Shown piece by piece: positions 16,647 to 25,832 of a stretch of 64,000 nucleotides of DNA. The DNA comes from Halodesulfovibrio sp. (GTDB taxonomy: Bacteria; Desulfobacterota; Desulfovibrionia; Desulfovibrionales; Desulfovibrionaceae): contig NZ_JADMLB010000067.1 of assembly GCF_015482765.1 (NCBI RefSeq), forward strand, positions 24,738-88,737, written 5' to 3'. Under the pieces are notes generated by a model, which was given only the letters and a program-made list of their open reading frames with translations, was not told the DNA's origin and did not search any database. Position numbers and translations under genes: made by a program. Numbering within the stretch: the stretch's first letter is position 1; every line of letters starts with the position of its first letter.

Positions 16647-17485
16647 TGAAAGCTAATCCAGTTCTGCCGGATATGGCTACCATCATGGAAGTTGTTGAAG
16701 AGACCTCCAACATTAAAACCTTCCGTGTGCGTTTTGATGATGAGAATGTGATGAAAAACTTCACCTTTGAACCGGGTCAGGTGGGTCAGCTGTCTGTTTT
16801 CGGTATCGGTGAATCAACATTCGTAATCAACTCTTCTCCAACCCGTATGGATTACCTCCAGTTCTCCGTTATGCGAGTAGGTGAAGTTACTTCCCGTATC
16901 CACCAGCTTAAAGCTGGCGATTCTGTCGGCGTGCGTGCACCGCTTGGTAACGCATTCCCGACTGAAGAGATGAAAGGACAGGATGTAACTTTCATCGGTG
17001 GTGGTATCGGTATGGCTCCGCTTCGTACACTTCTTGTGTACTTGTTGGATAACCGCGATGACTACGGCAAAATTACTCTGCTTTACGGTGCTCGTACTCC
17101 TCAGGATTTGAGCTATCAGGAAGATATTGCAGAGTGGCTTGGGCGTGACGACATTGATGTAGTATTGACCGTTGATAATCCGGACGAAGAATGGGGCAAA
17201 AATCCTCATGAAAAGACCGGTCTTATCCCGAACGTACTCAAGGAGATCAATCCGGACAACAGCGGCTACGCTGTGACCTGTGGACCTCCAATCATGATTA
17301 AGTTCACTCTCATGGCTCTTAATGAGCTTGGCTTTAAAGATGACAAAATCATCACTACTCTCGAAAAACGTATGAAGTGCGGTGTTGGCCTTTGCGGTCG
17401 TTGTAACATCGGTGACAAATACGTTTGTGTAGATGGTCCTGTGTTCAAGTATTCTGAACTTCAGGAACTGCCTAACGAACTGTAG
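16646..17485 (+). CDS. flxA: FlxA, FAD/NAD(H)-binding subunit
   Basis: This 279-residue flavoprotein belongs to the ferredoxin-NADP reductase fold, close to AsrB/HydG-type subunits. It shows the FAD site (around INSSPT), the NAD site GGGIGMAPLRTLL near residue 113, and a C-terminal [2Fe-2S] ligand set in MKCGVGLCGRCNIGDKYVC. It is the NADH entry or exit point of the Flx-Hdr complex. Last gene of the operon, followed by a strong terminator 20 bases after the stop. In D. vulgaris the homologous complex is linked to ethanol metabolism; no alcohol dehydrogenase gene lies near this copy. Confidence 0.92.
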   Translation: MKANPVLPDMATIMEVVEETSNIKTFRVRFDDENVMKNFTFEPGQVGQLSVFGIGESTFVINSSPTRMDYLQFSVMRVGEVTSRIHQLKAGDSVGVRAPLGNAFPTEEMKGQDVTFIGGGIGMAPLRTLLVYLLDNRDDYGKITLLYGARTPQDLSYQEDIAEWLGRDDIDVVLTVDNPDEEWGKNPHEKTGLIPNVLKEINPDNSGYAVTCGPPIMIKFTLMALNELGFKDDKIITTLEKRMKCGVGLCGRCNIGDKYVCVDGPVFKYSELQELPNEL

Positions 17486-17505
17486 TCATTTTGATTCAGT
17501 ATATG

Positions 17506-17541
17506 AAGCCCCCGATGCATACGTGTCGGGGGCTTTTTTTG
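17506..17541 (+). terminator. Terminator of the hdr-flx operon
   Basis: AAGCCCCCGA pairs with TCGGGGGCTT around a 10-base loop, followed by T5. Confidence 0.9.
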
Positions 17542-17544
17542 TTT

Positions 17545-17629
17545 GCCTCCGGCGGCTTTCCGAGGGGCAAAGGGCGCTGCCCCTTGCATCCCCGCAAGGG
17601 AGCCCGCCCCTTTGATCCCGATTAGGGAA
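17545..17629. repeat. GC-rich palindromic repeat unit (REP-like)
   Basis: An 85-base block far richer in GC than its neighbours, starting GCCTCCGGCGGC. It contains nested hairpins: AGGGGC/GCCCCT (17563-17568, 17579-17584) and CCTTGC/GCAAGG (17582-17587, 17594-17599). GCCTCCGGCGG-type blocks occur as dispersed intergenic repeats in other Desulfovibrio genomes, from memory. Only one copy is seen here, so dispersal cannot be shown from this window. Confidence 0.6.
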
Positions 17630-17664
17630 GTTTTTTGTGTGTGGGGGCTCGAACATGTGCATAA

Positions 17665-17703
17665 AAAAAAGCCCGCTGCTAATGCAACGGGCTTTTTCTT
17701 TGT
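17665..17703 (-). terminator. Terminator of fba-gap operon
   Basis: AAAAAGCCCGCTGC pairs with GCAACGGGCTTTTT (one mismatch). It lies just past the gap stop codon and can also act rightwards. Confidence 0.85.
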
Positions 17704-17716
17704 ACTCAAATGAGTT

Positions 17717-18718
17717 CTACAGGGATGCGCCAACCATACGGAGGAGGCGAGCGAGCTGGTTGGTAAAGCCGGCTTCGTTATCGTACCATACGAGAACTTT
17801 AACCATGTTACCGTCCATTACGCTTGTGCAGAGGCTGTCTACTACGCCGCCATGAGTGTCGCCGATGTAATCAACGGAAACAAGTGGTTCGTCGGAGTAG
17901 CCAAGGTGTGCGCCCATAGAACCTTCAGAAGCAGCTTTGAGTGCTGCGTTGACTTCTTCTACAGTGGTGTTTTTATCCACAGTACAAGTAAGGTCAATGA
18001 GGGAACCGTCAGGGATTGGTACACGAATAGCCATGCCATCGAGTTTACCCTGAAGTTCAGGAAGCACAAGACCAACAGCTTTAGCTGCGCCTGTAGTTGT
18101 TGGAATCATAGACATACCCGCCGCGCGTGCGCGACGAAGGTCTTTATGGGAACCGTCAAGGATTCGCTGGCCCATTGTGTAACCATGAATGGTTGTCATG
18201 AGACCATGCTGGATGCCGAAAGCATCGTTAATTACCTTAGCTGCCGGAGCAAGACAGTTAGTGGAGCAGGATGCGTTGGAGAGCACGTGATGTTTTTCAG
18301 CATCATATGTGTCATCGTTAACGCCCATTACAATGGTAGCATCCACGCCGTTGCCTGGTGCAGAAATGATAGATTTCTTTGCACCGCATGCAATATGCTC
18401 GGCAAGACCGTCACGGTCTTTGATGGTACCTGTGGTTTCTACAGCGATCTCTACTCCGAGTTCACCCCAAATCCATTCGCCGCGTGCACAGCGGGTAACG
18501 ATAATCTGTTTACCGTTAACTTTGAAACCTTCTTCGTTTGCTTCAACTTCTCCGGCAAATGTACCGTGAACGGAATCATATTTGAAAAGATGAGCAAGGG
18601 TTTCGTTGTCTGCGCGTGCGTTAATCGCAGCAATTTCGAGTTCAGGGTCGTCAGCAAGAAGACGAACGAGATAGCGGCCAATACGACCAAAACCATTGAT
18701 ACCAAGCTTCACAGCCAT
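17717..18718 (-). CDS. gap: Glyceraldehyde-3-phosphate dehydrogenase, type I
   Basis: This 333-residue glycolytic enzyme converts glyceraldehyde 3-phosphate to 1,3-bisphosphoglycerate with NAD. Visible are the NAD-binding start KLGINGFGRIGR and the active-site SCSTNC with Cys151. AGGGAG seven bases before the ATG sets the start. It follows fba by 26 bases on the same strand, so the two glycolytic/gluconeogenic genes form an operon. Confidence 0.96.
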   Translation of the reverse strand: MAVKLGINGFGRIGRYLVRLLADDPELEIAAINARADNETLAHLFKYDSVHGTFAGEVEANEEGFKVNGKQIIVTRCARGEWIWGELGVEIAVETTGTIKDRDGLAEHIACGAKKSIISAPGNGVDATIVMGVNDDTYDAEKHHVLSNASCSTNCLAPAAKVINDAFGIQHGLMTTIHGYTMGQRILDGSHKDLRRARAAGMSMIPTTTGAAKAVGLVLPELQGKLDGMAIRVPIPDGSLIDLTCTVDKNTTVEEVNAALKAASEGSMGAHLGYSDEPLVSVDYIGDTHGGVVDSLCTSVMDGNMVKVLVWYDNEAGFTNQLARLLRMVGASL

Positions 18719-18744
18719 GAGAAAGCTCCCTAAGCGGTAGTGTG

Positions 18745-19668
18745 TTAAATCTTATTAGAGCAGCCCAGCACGTGTTTAATCTTGTGCTGAACCATATCTT
18801 TTACAGCCTGACGGGCTGGTTTGAGGTACTGGCGTGGATCAAAATGGGATGGGTTCTCTGCAAAATGTTTGCGGATGTTTGCTGTCATTGCAAGACGGAT
18901 ATCTGTGTCGATGTTGATCTTGCAAACACCGTAAGTGGCAGCCTTACGGAGCAGTTCTTCCGGAACACCTCGAGCAGAGCCAATGTCTCCACCGTATTTG
19001 TTTGCCATTTCAACAAACTCCTGAGGCACGGAAGAGGAACCGTGGAGTACAATAGGGTACTCTGGGAGCATGTTGCTGATTTTTTCAAGGCGATCAAAAT
19101 CAAGGCGTGCTTCACCTGTGAATTTGTATGCGCCATGACTTGTTCCGATAGCAATAGCAAGAGAGTCACAACCGGTGCGCTCTACAAATTCTACTGCCTG
19201 ATCAGGATCAGTGTAGATGGACTCGTCAGACTGTACATCATCTTCAACGCCTGCAAGACGACCAAGTTCTGCTTCAACAACAACACCGCGCTCGTGCGCG
19301 TATTCAACTACCTGCTTGGTAATTTTGATGTTTTCTTCAAAGTCGAGGTGGGAACCATCGAACATTACAGAAGAGAAGCCGCCGTCAATGCACTGCTTAC
19401 AAATTTCAAAGTCCTGACCATGGTCAAGGTGTAACGCGAGAGGATGGTCTGTTTCTACAAGAGCAGCTTCGATGAGCTTTTTAATGTAGGTCTGACCTGC
19501 GTAGCGGCGTGCGCCTGCGGATACCTGCAGGATGAGAGGAGCCTTTTCTTCCTGAGCTGCCTCCATGATACCCTGAATGATTTCCATGTTGTTTACGTTA
19601 AACGCACCAACTGCGTAGCCTTCCTTGTATGCACGAGCAAACATCTCTTTAGTACCGATCAGTGGCAT
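18745..19668 (-). CDS. fba: Class II fructose-1,6-bisphosphate aldolase
   Basis: The zinc-dependent aldolase splits or forms fructose 1,6-bisphosphate. It has the class II zinc and active-site motifs LHLDHGQD, DGSHLDFEEN, EAELGRL and IGTSHGAYKF. The frame opens at 19683, but AGGAGGT lies five bases before ATG 19668, giving 307 residues and the family start MPLIGTKEMF. It is first in an operon with gap and has a long untranslated region upstream. Confidence 0.95.
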   Translation of the reverse strand: MPLIGTKEMFARAYKEGYAVGAFNVNNMEIIQGIMEAAQEEKAPLILQVSAGARRYAGQTYIKKLIEAALVETDHPLALHLDHGQDFEICKQCIDGGFSSVMFDGSHLDFEENIKITKQVVEYAHERGVVVEAELGRLAGVEDDVQSDESIYTDPDQAVEFVERTGCDSLAIAIGTSHGAYKFTGEARLDFDRLEKISNMLPEYPIVLHGSSSVPQEFVEMANKYGGDIGSARGVPEELLRKAATYGVCKINIDTDIRLAMTANIRKHFAENPSHFDPRQYLKPARQAVKDMVQHKIKHVLGCSNKI

Positions 19669-20175
19669 AAATAACCTCCTCAAAAAAAATTATGGTAGCC
19701 ATTGTATTACGTATAACAAGCTATAATACTATGATTACTGATACAAAACACATACGTCCAACGCTGCCACATTGCTACTAAAAAGACGAGTTCGACCATG
19801 GGCGCGTATGGGCCGTGCGGTAAGTTAACCGTTTACACTCGACTGTAGCAAAGCACCGGCTCGGTGCCTCATGGGGCAGTAGACGCAGGTTGAAAATGGT
19901 ATATCCAGTTTAACGCGCGGAGAATATTTCTCTCTGACGTCAAACATGTGTACTTTACACGTGGTGCTCATAAAAGCAAAGTAAACAAACTGCAATAGCT
20001 AGTTGCATATTTCTCAAATTATTTTTGTGAACAATCGTAAAAACTACTGTTTGCACCGGTTTGCAATGGTCAATTTTTCTTACTAATTGTACCGTACTGC
20101 GGTAGGAAACAGCAGCACGATACGGGTAGTACTGTTCTTTTGTTGAAAGCTACTTCACTAAACAGCAGTGCTGAG
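19669..20175. other. Intergenic region upstream of fba
   Basis: About 500 bases without a convincing gene, between the fba start and the surE stop, both on the minus strand. A moderately GC-rich part (about 19795-19925) contains a perfect hairpin GCACCG-GCT-CGGTGC (19853-19867); the rest is AT-rich. It could encode a structured fba leader or a small RNA. No known riboswitch was recognised. Confidence 0.45.
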
Positions 20176-20934
20176 CTACTGGTCTGTATTCAAAACCGAC
20201 AACGCTGACAGGGTTTGCTCATCCGTGAATTCAAATTTCAGTGGAGTTAATGTGACGTATCCTTCAGTTAAGAGGTCACGATCTGTTCCCATTGCTACAT
20301 CTTCCGGTGGAATCTTTCCATCCAGCCACCAGTAACTACCACCCCGCGGGTCTGTTTTGTGTACATACCAGTCTTTCCATGTAGCGCTGGTTTGCGGGCA
20401 GACTCTCAGCCCTTTTGCTTGATCCATTGGAATGTTAGGGAAGTTCAAGTTTACAACGCAGCGCCTTGGCAGTGCATTCCATGGCAAGTTTTCCGCAAGT
20501 TCCACTGCAAACTTTGCTTGCTCGGACAAGTCTTCAGGGCGGAAGTTGTCATAGGATACTGCCATTGACGGGTACCCCATACTTGCTCCTTCTGTCGCAG
20601 CTGAAACTGTTCCGGAGTAAAGGATATCCGGCCCTACGTTTGCTCCTGCGTTAATTCCGGAGATGACAAGGTCTATTTTTTCATCAATAAGGCTGTTGAG
20701 TCCAAGCTTGACGCAGTCTACGGGTGTTCCGTATACGCCTTTTCCCTTGAAGCCGTTTTCTTTGAACTCTTTGATTCGAAGAGGCATGGAAAGTGTTACA
20801 GCGTGGCCTACAGCAGATTGTTCTGTAACCGGAGCTACACAATGGACGGTATGGCCTGCTTCGACGAGTGCCTTGTAAATGGCTCTTAAACCCGGTGCCT
20901 GTATTCCGTCATCATTAGTAAGTGCAATAATCAT
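20176..20934 (-). CDS. surE: 5'-nucleotidase SurE
   Basis: SurE is a metal-dependent nucleoside monophosphate phosphatase. The 252-residue protein starts MIIALTNDDGIQAPG, where the paired aspartates bind the metal, and has the loop SGINAGANVGPDILYSGTVS and AVSYD. AGAGG five bases before the ATG. It stands alone on the minus strand, divergent from the exoribonuclease gene. Confidence 0.95.
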   Translation of the reverse strand: MIIALTNDDGIQAPGLRAIYKALVEAGHTVHCVAPVTEQSAVGHAVTLSMPLRIKEFKENGFKGKGVYGTPVDCVKLGLNSLIDEKIDLVISGINAGANVGPDILYSGTVSAATEGASMGYPSMAVSYDNFRPEDLSEQAKFAVELAENLPWNALPRRCVVNLNFPNIPMDQAKGLRVCPQTSATWKDWYVHKTDPRGGSYWWLDGKIPPEDVAMGTDRDLLTEGYVTLTPLKFEFTDEQTLSALSVLNTDQ

Positions 20935-21221
20935 AAGAACCTCTGGTAATTGCGTGTATTTTCCAGCATCAAATGGTTTGACAACTTCTTTAAAAAACAG
21001 GAAGCATATCTTTGTTAATGATAGAAGTGGTACTTGCTGGTATTACTTTTGAAACGTAAATTCTGCCTGCGCTTTGAGCACAGCTTTTATGTGTGCTTAC
21101 TGTTTTTCTGTGTATTTCAGAAAAAATCAATGAGCAGGTGTTATACTGTATAGTTTATAAACTGGCTGCGTTTACGCGGCTGTTGTAAAAACGTCGTATG
21201 TTTATTTCTTCAGGGTATAAA

Positions 21222-22307
21222 ATGGACCTTAAAAAAATACAATTTGTTCGAGATATTTCCAATAATGATGAAGTACTTTCCATTTTTTCCATCACTCAGG
21301 CAACGCTTGCTCAAGCCCGTAATGGACCGTACTGGAGACTCGAATTATCTGATATGACCGGCTCAATCGGGGCAAAGGTCTGGAGTCCTCTTGCTCAGCA
21401 GTTCCCTGAAATTGCCGCGGGGCAAATGCTTGCGGTAAAAGGTCGTGCCAGTACGTATCGGGACATTTTGGATGTGAATATTGAGCATATGAAAATACTC
21501 ACACCTGAAGATGAATCAGAGCTTGATATGGGCGATTTTGTTGCAGCAGCAGAGCGGCATCCTGATGACATGTATGCAGATCTTCTTGCGTTGTGTTCTT
21601 CAGTTTTTACACATGCTCCGTGGATGACATTTGTTCAGAGTGCTCTTGATGATGAAGAAATTTCTGCACGTTTCAAGAATGCTATTGGTGCGAAAAATGT
21701 TCACCATGCATATCTTGGCGGCCTGCTCGAACATACGTTGTCTGTTGCTGAACTGTGCATGAAGTTGTGTGATCATTACCCTGAGCTTGATCGTCAGGTA
21801 TTGCTTGCCGGAGCAATTTTCCATGACATCGGGAAGGCATGGGAATTGAGTGCCGGATTGGTTAAAGACTACACGGACGAAGGCCGACTGATCGGGCACA
21901 TCAATATCGGTTTAGAAAAAGTTGAGCCGTATTTGGCTGCTTCCGGATTGTCTATTGAGCTTCAGATGCACTTTAAGCATCTGATCCTCGGACACCATGG
22001 GCAGCGTGAATGGGGTTCCCCAGTACTTCCTGCTACCGCTGAAGCACTGGTGCTGCATTATGCTGATAATATTGATGCAAAGCTTGCACAGCTTCGCGGC
22101 TTATTCAGTGATTTTGAAGATGGTGATACTGGTTGGACTCCGTATCAGAATACATTAGGTCGGTTTATTTTTAAGCCGAAAATGACCCCGCCGGAGCCGA
22201 ATGCACTTGCAGAAGAAGTATTCGGTACAACTGCTGTCACTCATTCTCCTGAAGCGTTTTCAGATACATCAACGCCTTCGGGTACACCTACAACAGGCGA
22301 AGAGTAG
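21222..22307 (+). CDS. OB-fold/HD-domain protein (YhaM-like 3'-5' exoribonuclease)
   Basis: The N-terminal 100 residues form an OB-fold nucleic-acid-binding domain (RLELSDMTGSIGAKVW). An HD phosphohydrolase domain follows with HHAYLGGLLEHTL, IFHDIGKAWE and LILGHHG, containing the metal-binding histidines and HD pair. This order is that of YhaM-type 3'-5' exoribonucleases. Start at ATG 21222 with AGGGT upstream; an in-frame ATG at 21198 has none. The final 40 residues are low-complexity, rich in Ser, Thr and Pro. The length is 361 residues. Confidence 0.85.
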   Translation: MDLKKIQFVRDISNNDEVLSIFSITQATLAQARNGPYWRLELSDMTGSIGAKVWSPLAQQFPEIAAGQMLAVKGRASTYRDILDVNIEHMKILTPEDESELDMGDFVAAAERHPDDMYADLLALCSSVFTHAPWMTFVQSALDDEEISARFKNAIGAKNVHHAYLGGLLEHTLSVAELCMKLCDHYPELDRQVLLAGAIFHDIGKAWELSAGLVKDYTDEGRLIGHINIGLEKVEPYLAASGLSIELQMHFKHLILGHHGQREWGSPVLPATAEALVLHYADNIDAKLAQLRGLFSDFEDGDTGWTPYQNTLGRFIFKPKMTPPEPNALAEEVFGTTAVTHSPEAFSDTSTPSGTPTTGEE

Positions 22308-22423
22308 AGTCTTTTTCGTAGTTGATTATTTTGCGAACGAATTTGAAATGCTGAAAAGCCACCTCCTTGTAACGGGGGATTGTTTCGCAACAGACTCGCC
22401 CAAGGCGCTAGTAAGGATACATT

Positions 22424-23080
22424 ATGTTTATTTCTTTGGAAGGAATGGAAGGTTCCGGTAAAAGTACCGTTTTAAAAAGATTACACGCCTGGTTGGAAGG
22501 CGAAGGGTACGAAGTACTGCTTACTCGTGAGCCGGGTGGCAGCGAGCTTGGTAAAACTCTTCGCGCTTTACTGCTTGATGTTGAGAATACAGATATTACC
22601 AGCGAAGCTGAGCTGTTCATGTATCTTGCTGACAGAGCGCAGCATGTATCGCAAGTTATTAAGCCTGCTCTTGAAGAGGGAAAGGTTGTTCTTTGTGATC
22701 GTTACGCTGATTCAACTGTTGTCTATCAGGGGTATGGTCGCGGTTTAGATCCGAATCTGCTTCATTCCTTTAACGAAGTTGCCACCAAAGGGCTTTGGCC
22801 GGATGTGAGTCTGCTTCTTGATGTTGAACCTGAAATTGGTTTGCGTCGTGCTTTGTCTCGTAACATTGAGCAGGGACTTTCCCGAGCGGAAGGGCGTTTT
22901 GAAGCTGAGGCGATGGAATTTCATTCCCGCGTGCGTGAAGGGTATCTTACCTGGGCAGCTTTGAACAATAAACGCTTTGCTGTTGTAGACGCTTCCTTAA
23001 CTCCTGATGAAGTATTTGAACAGGTGGTTGATAAGATGCGAACAGCTATTGCAATGATGAAAACTGAGAGTGTTGACTAA
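22424..23080 (+). CDS. tmk: Thymidylate kinase
   Basis: Tmk phosphorylates dTMP to dTDP for DNA synthesis. The 218-residue enzyme has the P-loop [11 protein letters not shown], the DRY motif in [19 protein letters not shown] and a lid segment near RAEGRFEAE. Start ATG 22424 is preceded by AAGGA. The next frame begins inside its last codons, so the deacetylase-like gene is probably co-transcribed. Confidence 0.95.
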   Translation: MFISLEGMEGSGKSTVLKRLHAWLEGEGYEVLLTREPGGSELGKTLRALLLDVENTDITSEAELFMYLADRAQHVSQVIKPALEEGKVVLCDRYADSTVVYQGYGRGLDPNLLHSFNEVATKGLWPDVSLLLDVEPEIGLRRALSRNIEQGLSRAEGRFEAEAMEFHSRVREGYLTWAALNNKRFAVVDASLTPDEVFEQVVDKMRTAIAMMKTESVD

Positions 23081-23135
23081 ACAAAAAATGTTGAGTCAAC
23101 GGTTGTTGGCTGGCAAGAGCAGGCAGAAAAAACGT

Positions 23136-24476
23136 ATGCTACGAGCGAAGAATTCTTTAGGGGTTATTTTTTTCCCCGCCTATGACTGGGCAATAAGTGC
23201 AACGCATCCGGAACGAGAAGAACGTCTTTTGTACACACAGGATCAACTGCGTGAAGAAGGACTTTTCGATATTGAAGGCATTTCAGAGTACAAACCGCTG
23301 GTGGCTTCTTTGGAAGATGTGGAACGCACGCATTTTTGTTTTCCCAACGTAGAGAGCGTGTGCACTAAGTCACATTTAATTTCTGCCGGTGGTGCTATTC
23401 GTGCTGCTCAGCTGGTGATGGAGGGAGAAAAGGATAAAGCGTTTGCTTTGGTTCGCCCTCCCGGTCATCACGCGATGAAATCAGTTCATGGTTCCCGAGG
23501 ATTCTGCAATATCAATATTGAAGCTGTGATGATTGAGTACATACGGGAAACCTATGGCCCGCTCAAAATTGCCGTTGTTGATACTGATTGCCATCATGGC
23601 GACGGAACGCAGGATGTGTACTGGAATGATAAGGACGTTCTGTTTATTTCCATGCATCAGGATGGGCGTACGCTGTATCCGGGAAGTGGTTTTCCGGCAG
23701 AACGCGGCGGTGTAAATGCCTATGGCAAAACGCTCAATATTCCGCTGCCGCCGAATACTTCTGATGAAGGATTCTTGTACGCCATCGAAAACATTGTGCT
23801 TCCGGTACTGGACGACTTTAAACCGGATATCATAATAAATTCAGCTGGGCAGGATAATCACTATTCAGACCCTATTACGAATATGAATTTTTCTGCACGC
23901 GGGTACGCAAAACTTAACGAGTTGCTGAATCCGCATATTGCAGTTCTTGAAGGCGGTTATTCAATCCAAGGCGCATTGCCGTATGTAAACCTCGGCATAT
24001 GTCTGGCAATGGCAGGTATCGATTACGGATATGTTGCAGAGCCGGATTTTGATCCGCGACGCTATGCGCAGACGGAACAGGTAACCGAATATATTAAAGC
24101 GCTTTCCAGCGAATTGCTGGACGGCTACTTTGCTTCTTCAACGCCGGATATTGATGCGTTGGTGAAAGAGCAGGGGTATGATCGCGACGGCGATTTTATT
24201 GTTCGCGCGAAAGATGTGTATTACGATACTGACGGGATCAGCGAGAGTCAGATTGAGTCTGTGTTGCTGTGTCCTGAGTGTTCCGGAGTTTTACGTCTCG
24301 AAACGTGGTCATCTGTGAATCCTCTCAGCTTAGGTGTTGAGATTCCGGTTGGAGCATGTGACCGATGCAGGGATATTGGTAAAAAAGTTCTTGAACAGGC
24401 ATGTAACAATGAAAAGTATCGATTTATACAAAGCATTAACCGCAGGGACAAGGAGTACATGCGGTATGGTTTTTAA
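23136..24476 (+). CDS. Histone deacetylase-superfamily protein with C-terminal zinc ribbon
   Basis: The core has the arginase/deacetylase fold with all catalytic elements: RPPGHHAMK (the paired histidines), DTDCHHGDGTQ and GQDNHYSDP (zinc ligands), and LEGGYS. Bacterial members such as AcuC remove acyl groups from lysines or small amides. After about residue 380 a short domain carries CPEC and CDRC pairs, a likely zinc ribbon, which AcuC lacks. The start is uncertain: the frame opens at GTG 23070 inside tmk, with ATGs at 23088 and 23136, and none has a strong ribosome site. I chose 23136 because conserved sequence begins just after it (446 residues). Confidence 0.85.
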   Translation: MLRAKNSLGVIFFPAYDWAISATHPEREERLLYTQDQLREEGLFDIEGISEYKPLVASLEDVERTHFCFPNVESVCTKSHLISAGGAIRAAQLVMEGEKDKAFALVRPPGHHAMKSVHGSRGFCNINIEAVMIEYIRETYGPLKIAVVDTDCHHGDGTQDVYWNDKDVLFISMHQDGRTLYPGSGFPAERGGVNAYGKTLNIPLPPNTSDEGFLYAIENIVLPVLDDFKPDIIINSAGQDNHYSDPITNMNFSARGYAKLNELLNPHIAVLEGGYSIQGALPYVNLGICLAMAGIDYGYVAEPDFDPRRYAQTEQVTEYIKALSSELLDGYFASSTPDIDALVKEQGYDRDGDFIVRAKDVYYDTDGISESQIESVLLCPECSGVLRLETWSSVNPLSLGVEIPVGACDRCRDIGKKVLEQACNNEKYRFIQSINRRDKEYMRYGF

Positions 24477-25830
24477 TAGAATACGTAACGGCGCGGGGGC
24501 TTTGCTCCTCGCCGTTTGTTTTTGTGCGGGAATGATTCTTCCTGCGACAGCAAGTACATTTATTTCTCCTGAATTGCAGGTGAAACTTGCTGACAGTGAC
24601 AAAGTGTACGCTTCACTGTTGAGTGCTTATGAAAATCGAAAGTGGTCACAAGTGCTTTCACTTTCGAAAGAATTTTCTAAGCAGTACGCGTTGCTTAATC
24701 TTTCTCCTCGAAGGTCTACAGCCTTCAGTGTAGATAGAGATGAAAAGAACAGGCAGGACAAAGGGATTAAGTTTTTTAATTCCCTGCGGAAAAAAAAGAA
24801 GAAAGAGTTTGTGATGTCTCAGGGGCTGGCAGCTATTGCTCTTGCTCATAAACGAGATTTTGTTGCTGCGCATGATATTCTTCGAACTGTTGAAGACAGC
24901 GGTGATGACTACGCTGTTATTCCGGCTGCACGTGGTGTTATTGCCTACAAAATGAAAGATTATAATGCGGCCGAACCTTTTTTAAAAACAGCACATATGT
25001 ATGATTCCACCATGATGGAGCCGGTGTATTATCTTTACAAGATTGCATTAAAAAAAGGCGAATATGGAACAGCATATTTCTGGCTTGAGAAAGCGGCTGC
25101 GTTGGCTCCTGAGCGGTTGAATTTAATGATGGCACAAGGACGACTGTTGCAGAAACTTGGGCAGTCTTCCGCGGCTGAAATTATGTATTCAAAGTTGATT
25201 GAACGGGATTCCAGTAATGCCGTTGCCTACAATAACAGAGGATATTGCAGGATTGCGCTGGGAAAACTGGATGCAGCGTTCAGTGATTTCAACAGTGCTA
25301 TCTCAATTAACAGTGAATATTCTGAAGCGTTACTTAACCGTGCCGCTTTGTGGCGTGCTACCGGTAATCTTCCCGCTGCTATTGAGGATTTGAATACCGG
25401 ATTGGCTTCTACACCGAGTGATGCCCGTTTACTTGTTTCCAGAATGCAGACGTTTAGCGATATGGGTGATTTTGTTTCAGCAAAAGCTGACATGGAGCAG
25501 ATTCTGTTGCTGTCCGGTTCTATTTCTGCCGTTAATGAAGCCGCATGGTTTTTAGCAACATCTCCTGATGATTCTGTACGGGATGGAACGCGTGCTGTTG
25601 CTTTGCTTCTTCCGCTTGTTGAACGAAGCAAAAGACATCCGCGTGTGCTTGATTCTTTAGCTGCGGCGTATGCAGCCTCTGGCGAATTTGAAAAGGCTGT
25701 GGCTACACAGCAGGAAGCTGTGAAACGAGGCGTTCAATATAGATTGCCTAACTTCCAGCTGACGAAATACGAAAAGCGGTTGGCTCTGTATAAAGAGAAC
25801 AAACCATTTAAAACAGGTATGGATGACTAG
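24466..25830 (+). CDS. Exported tetratricopeptide-repeat protein
   Basis: The chosen start, ATG 24466, sits 11 bases after AGGAG and gives a proper signal peptide (MVFNRIRNGAGALLL, cleavage near ATAS). Longer in-frame starts would hide the signal peptide. The mature protein, about 425 residues, is made of TPR-type helical hairpins: YAVIPAARGVIAYKMKDYN, GYCRIALGKLDAAFSDFNSA and ALLNRAALWRATGNLPAAIED are typical repeats. It should act as a periplasmic protein-protein scaffold. The partner is unknown. It overlaps the deacetylase-like gene by 11 bases. Confidence 0.8.
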   Translation: MVFNRIRNGAGALLLAVCFCAGMILPATASTFISPELQVKLADSDKVYASLLSAYENRKWSQVLSLSKEFSKQYALLNLSPRRSTAFSVDRDEKNRQDKGIKFFNSLRKKKKKEFVMSQGLAAIALAHKRDFVAAHDILRTVEDSGDDYAVIPAARGVIAYKMKDYNAAEPFLKTAHMYDSTMMEPVYYLYKIALKKGEYGTAYFWLEKAAALAPERLNLMMAQGRLLQKLGQSSAAEIMYSKLIERDSSNAVAYNNRGYCRIALGKLDAAFSDFNSAISINSEYSEALLNRAALWRATGNLPAAIEDLNTGLASTPSDARLLVSRMQTFSDMGDFVSAKADMEQILLLSGSISAVNEAAWFLATSPDDSVRDGTRAVALLLPLVERSKRHPRVLDSLAAAYAASGEFEKAVATQQEAVKRGVQYRLPNFQLTKYEKRLALYKENKPFKTGMDD

Positions 25831-25832
25831 TT

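Noticed and set aside
17852..18733. Open frame on the plus strand opposite gap
   Set aside because: It mirrors the gap gene, has no ribosome site and no family match by eye.
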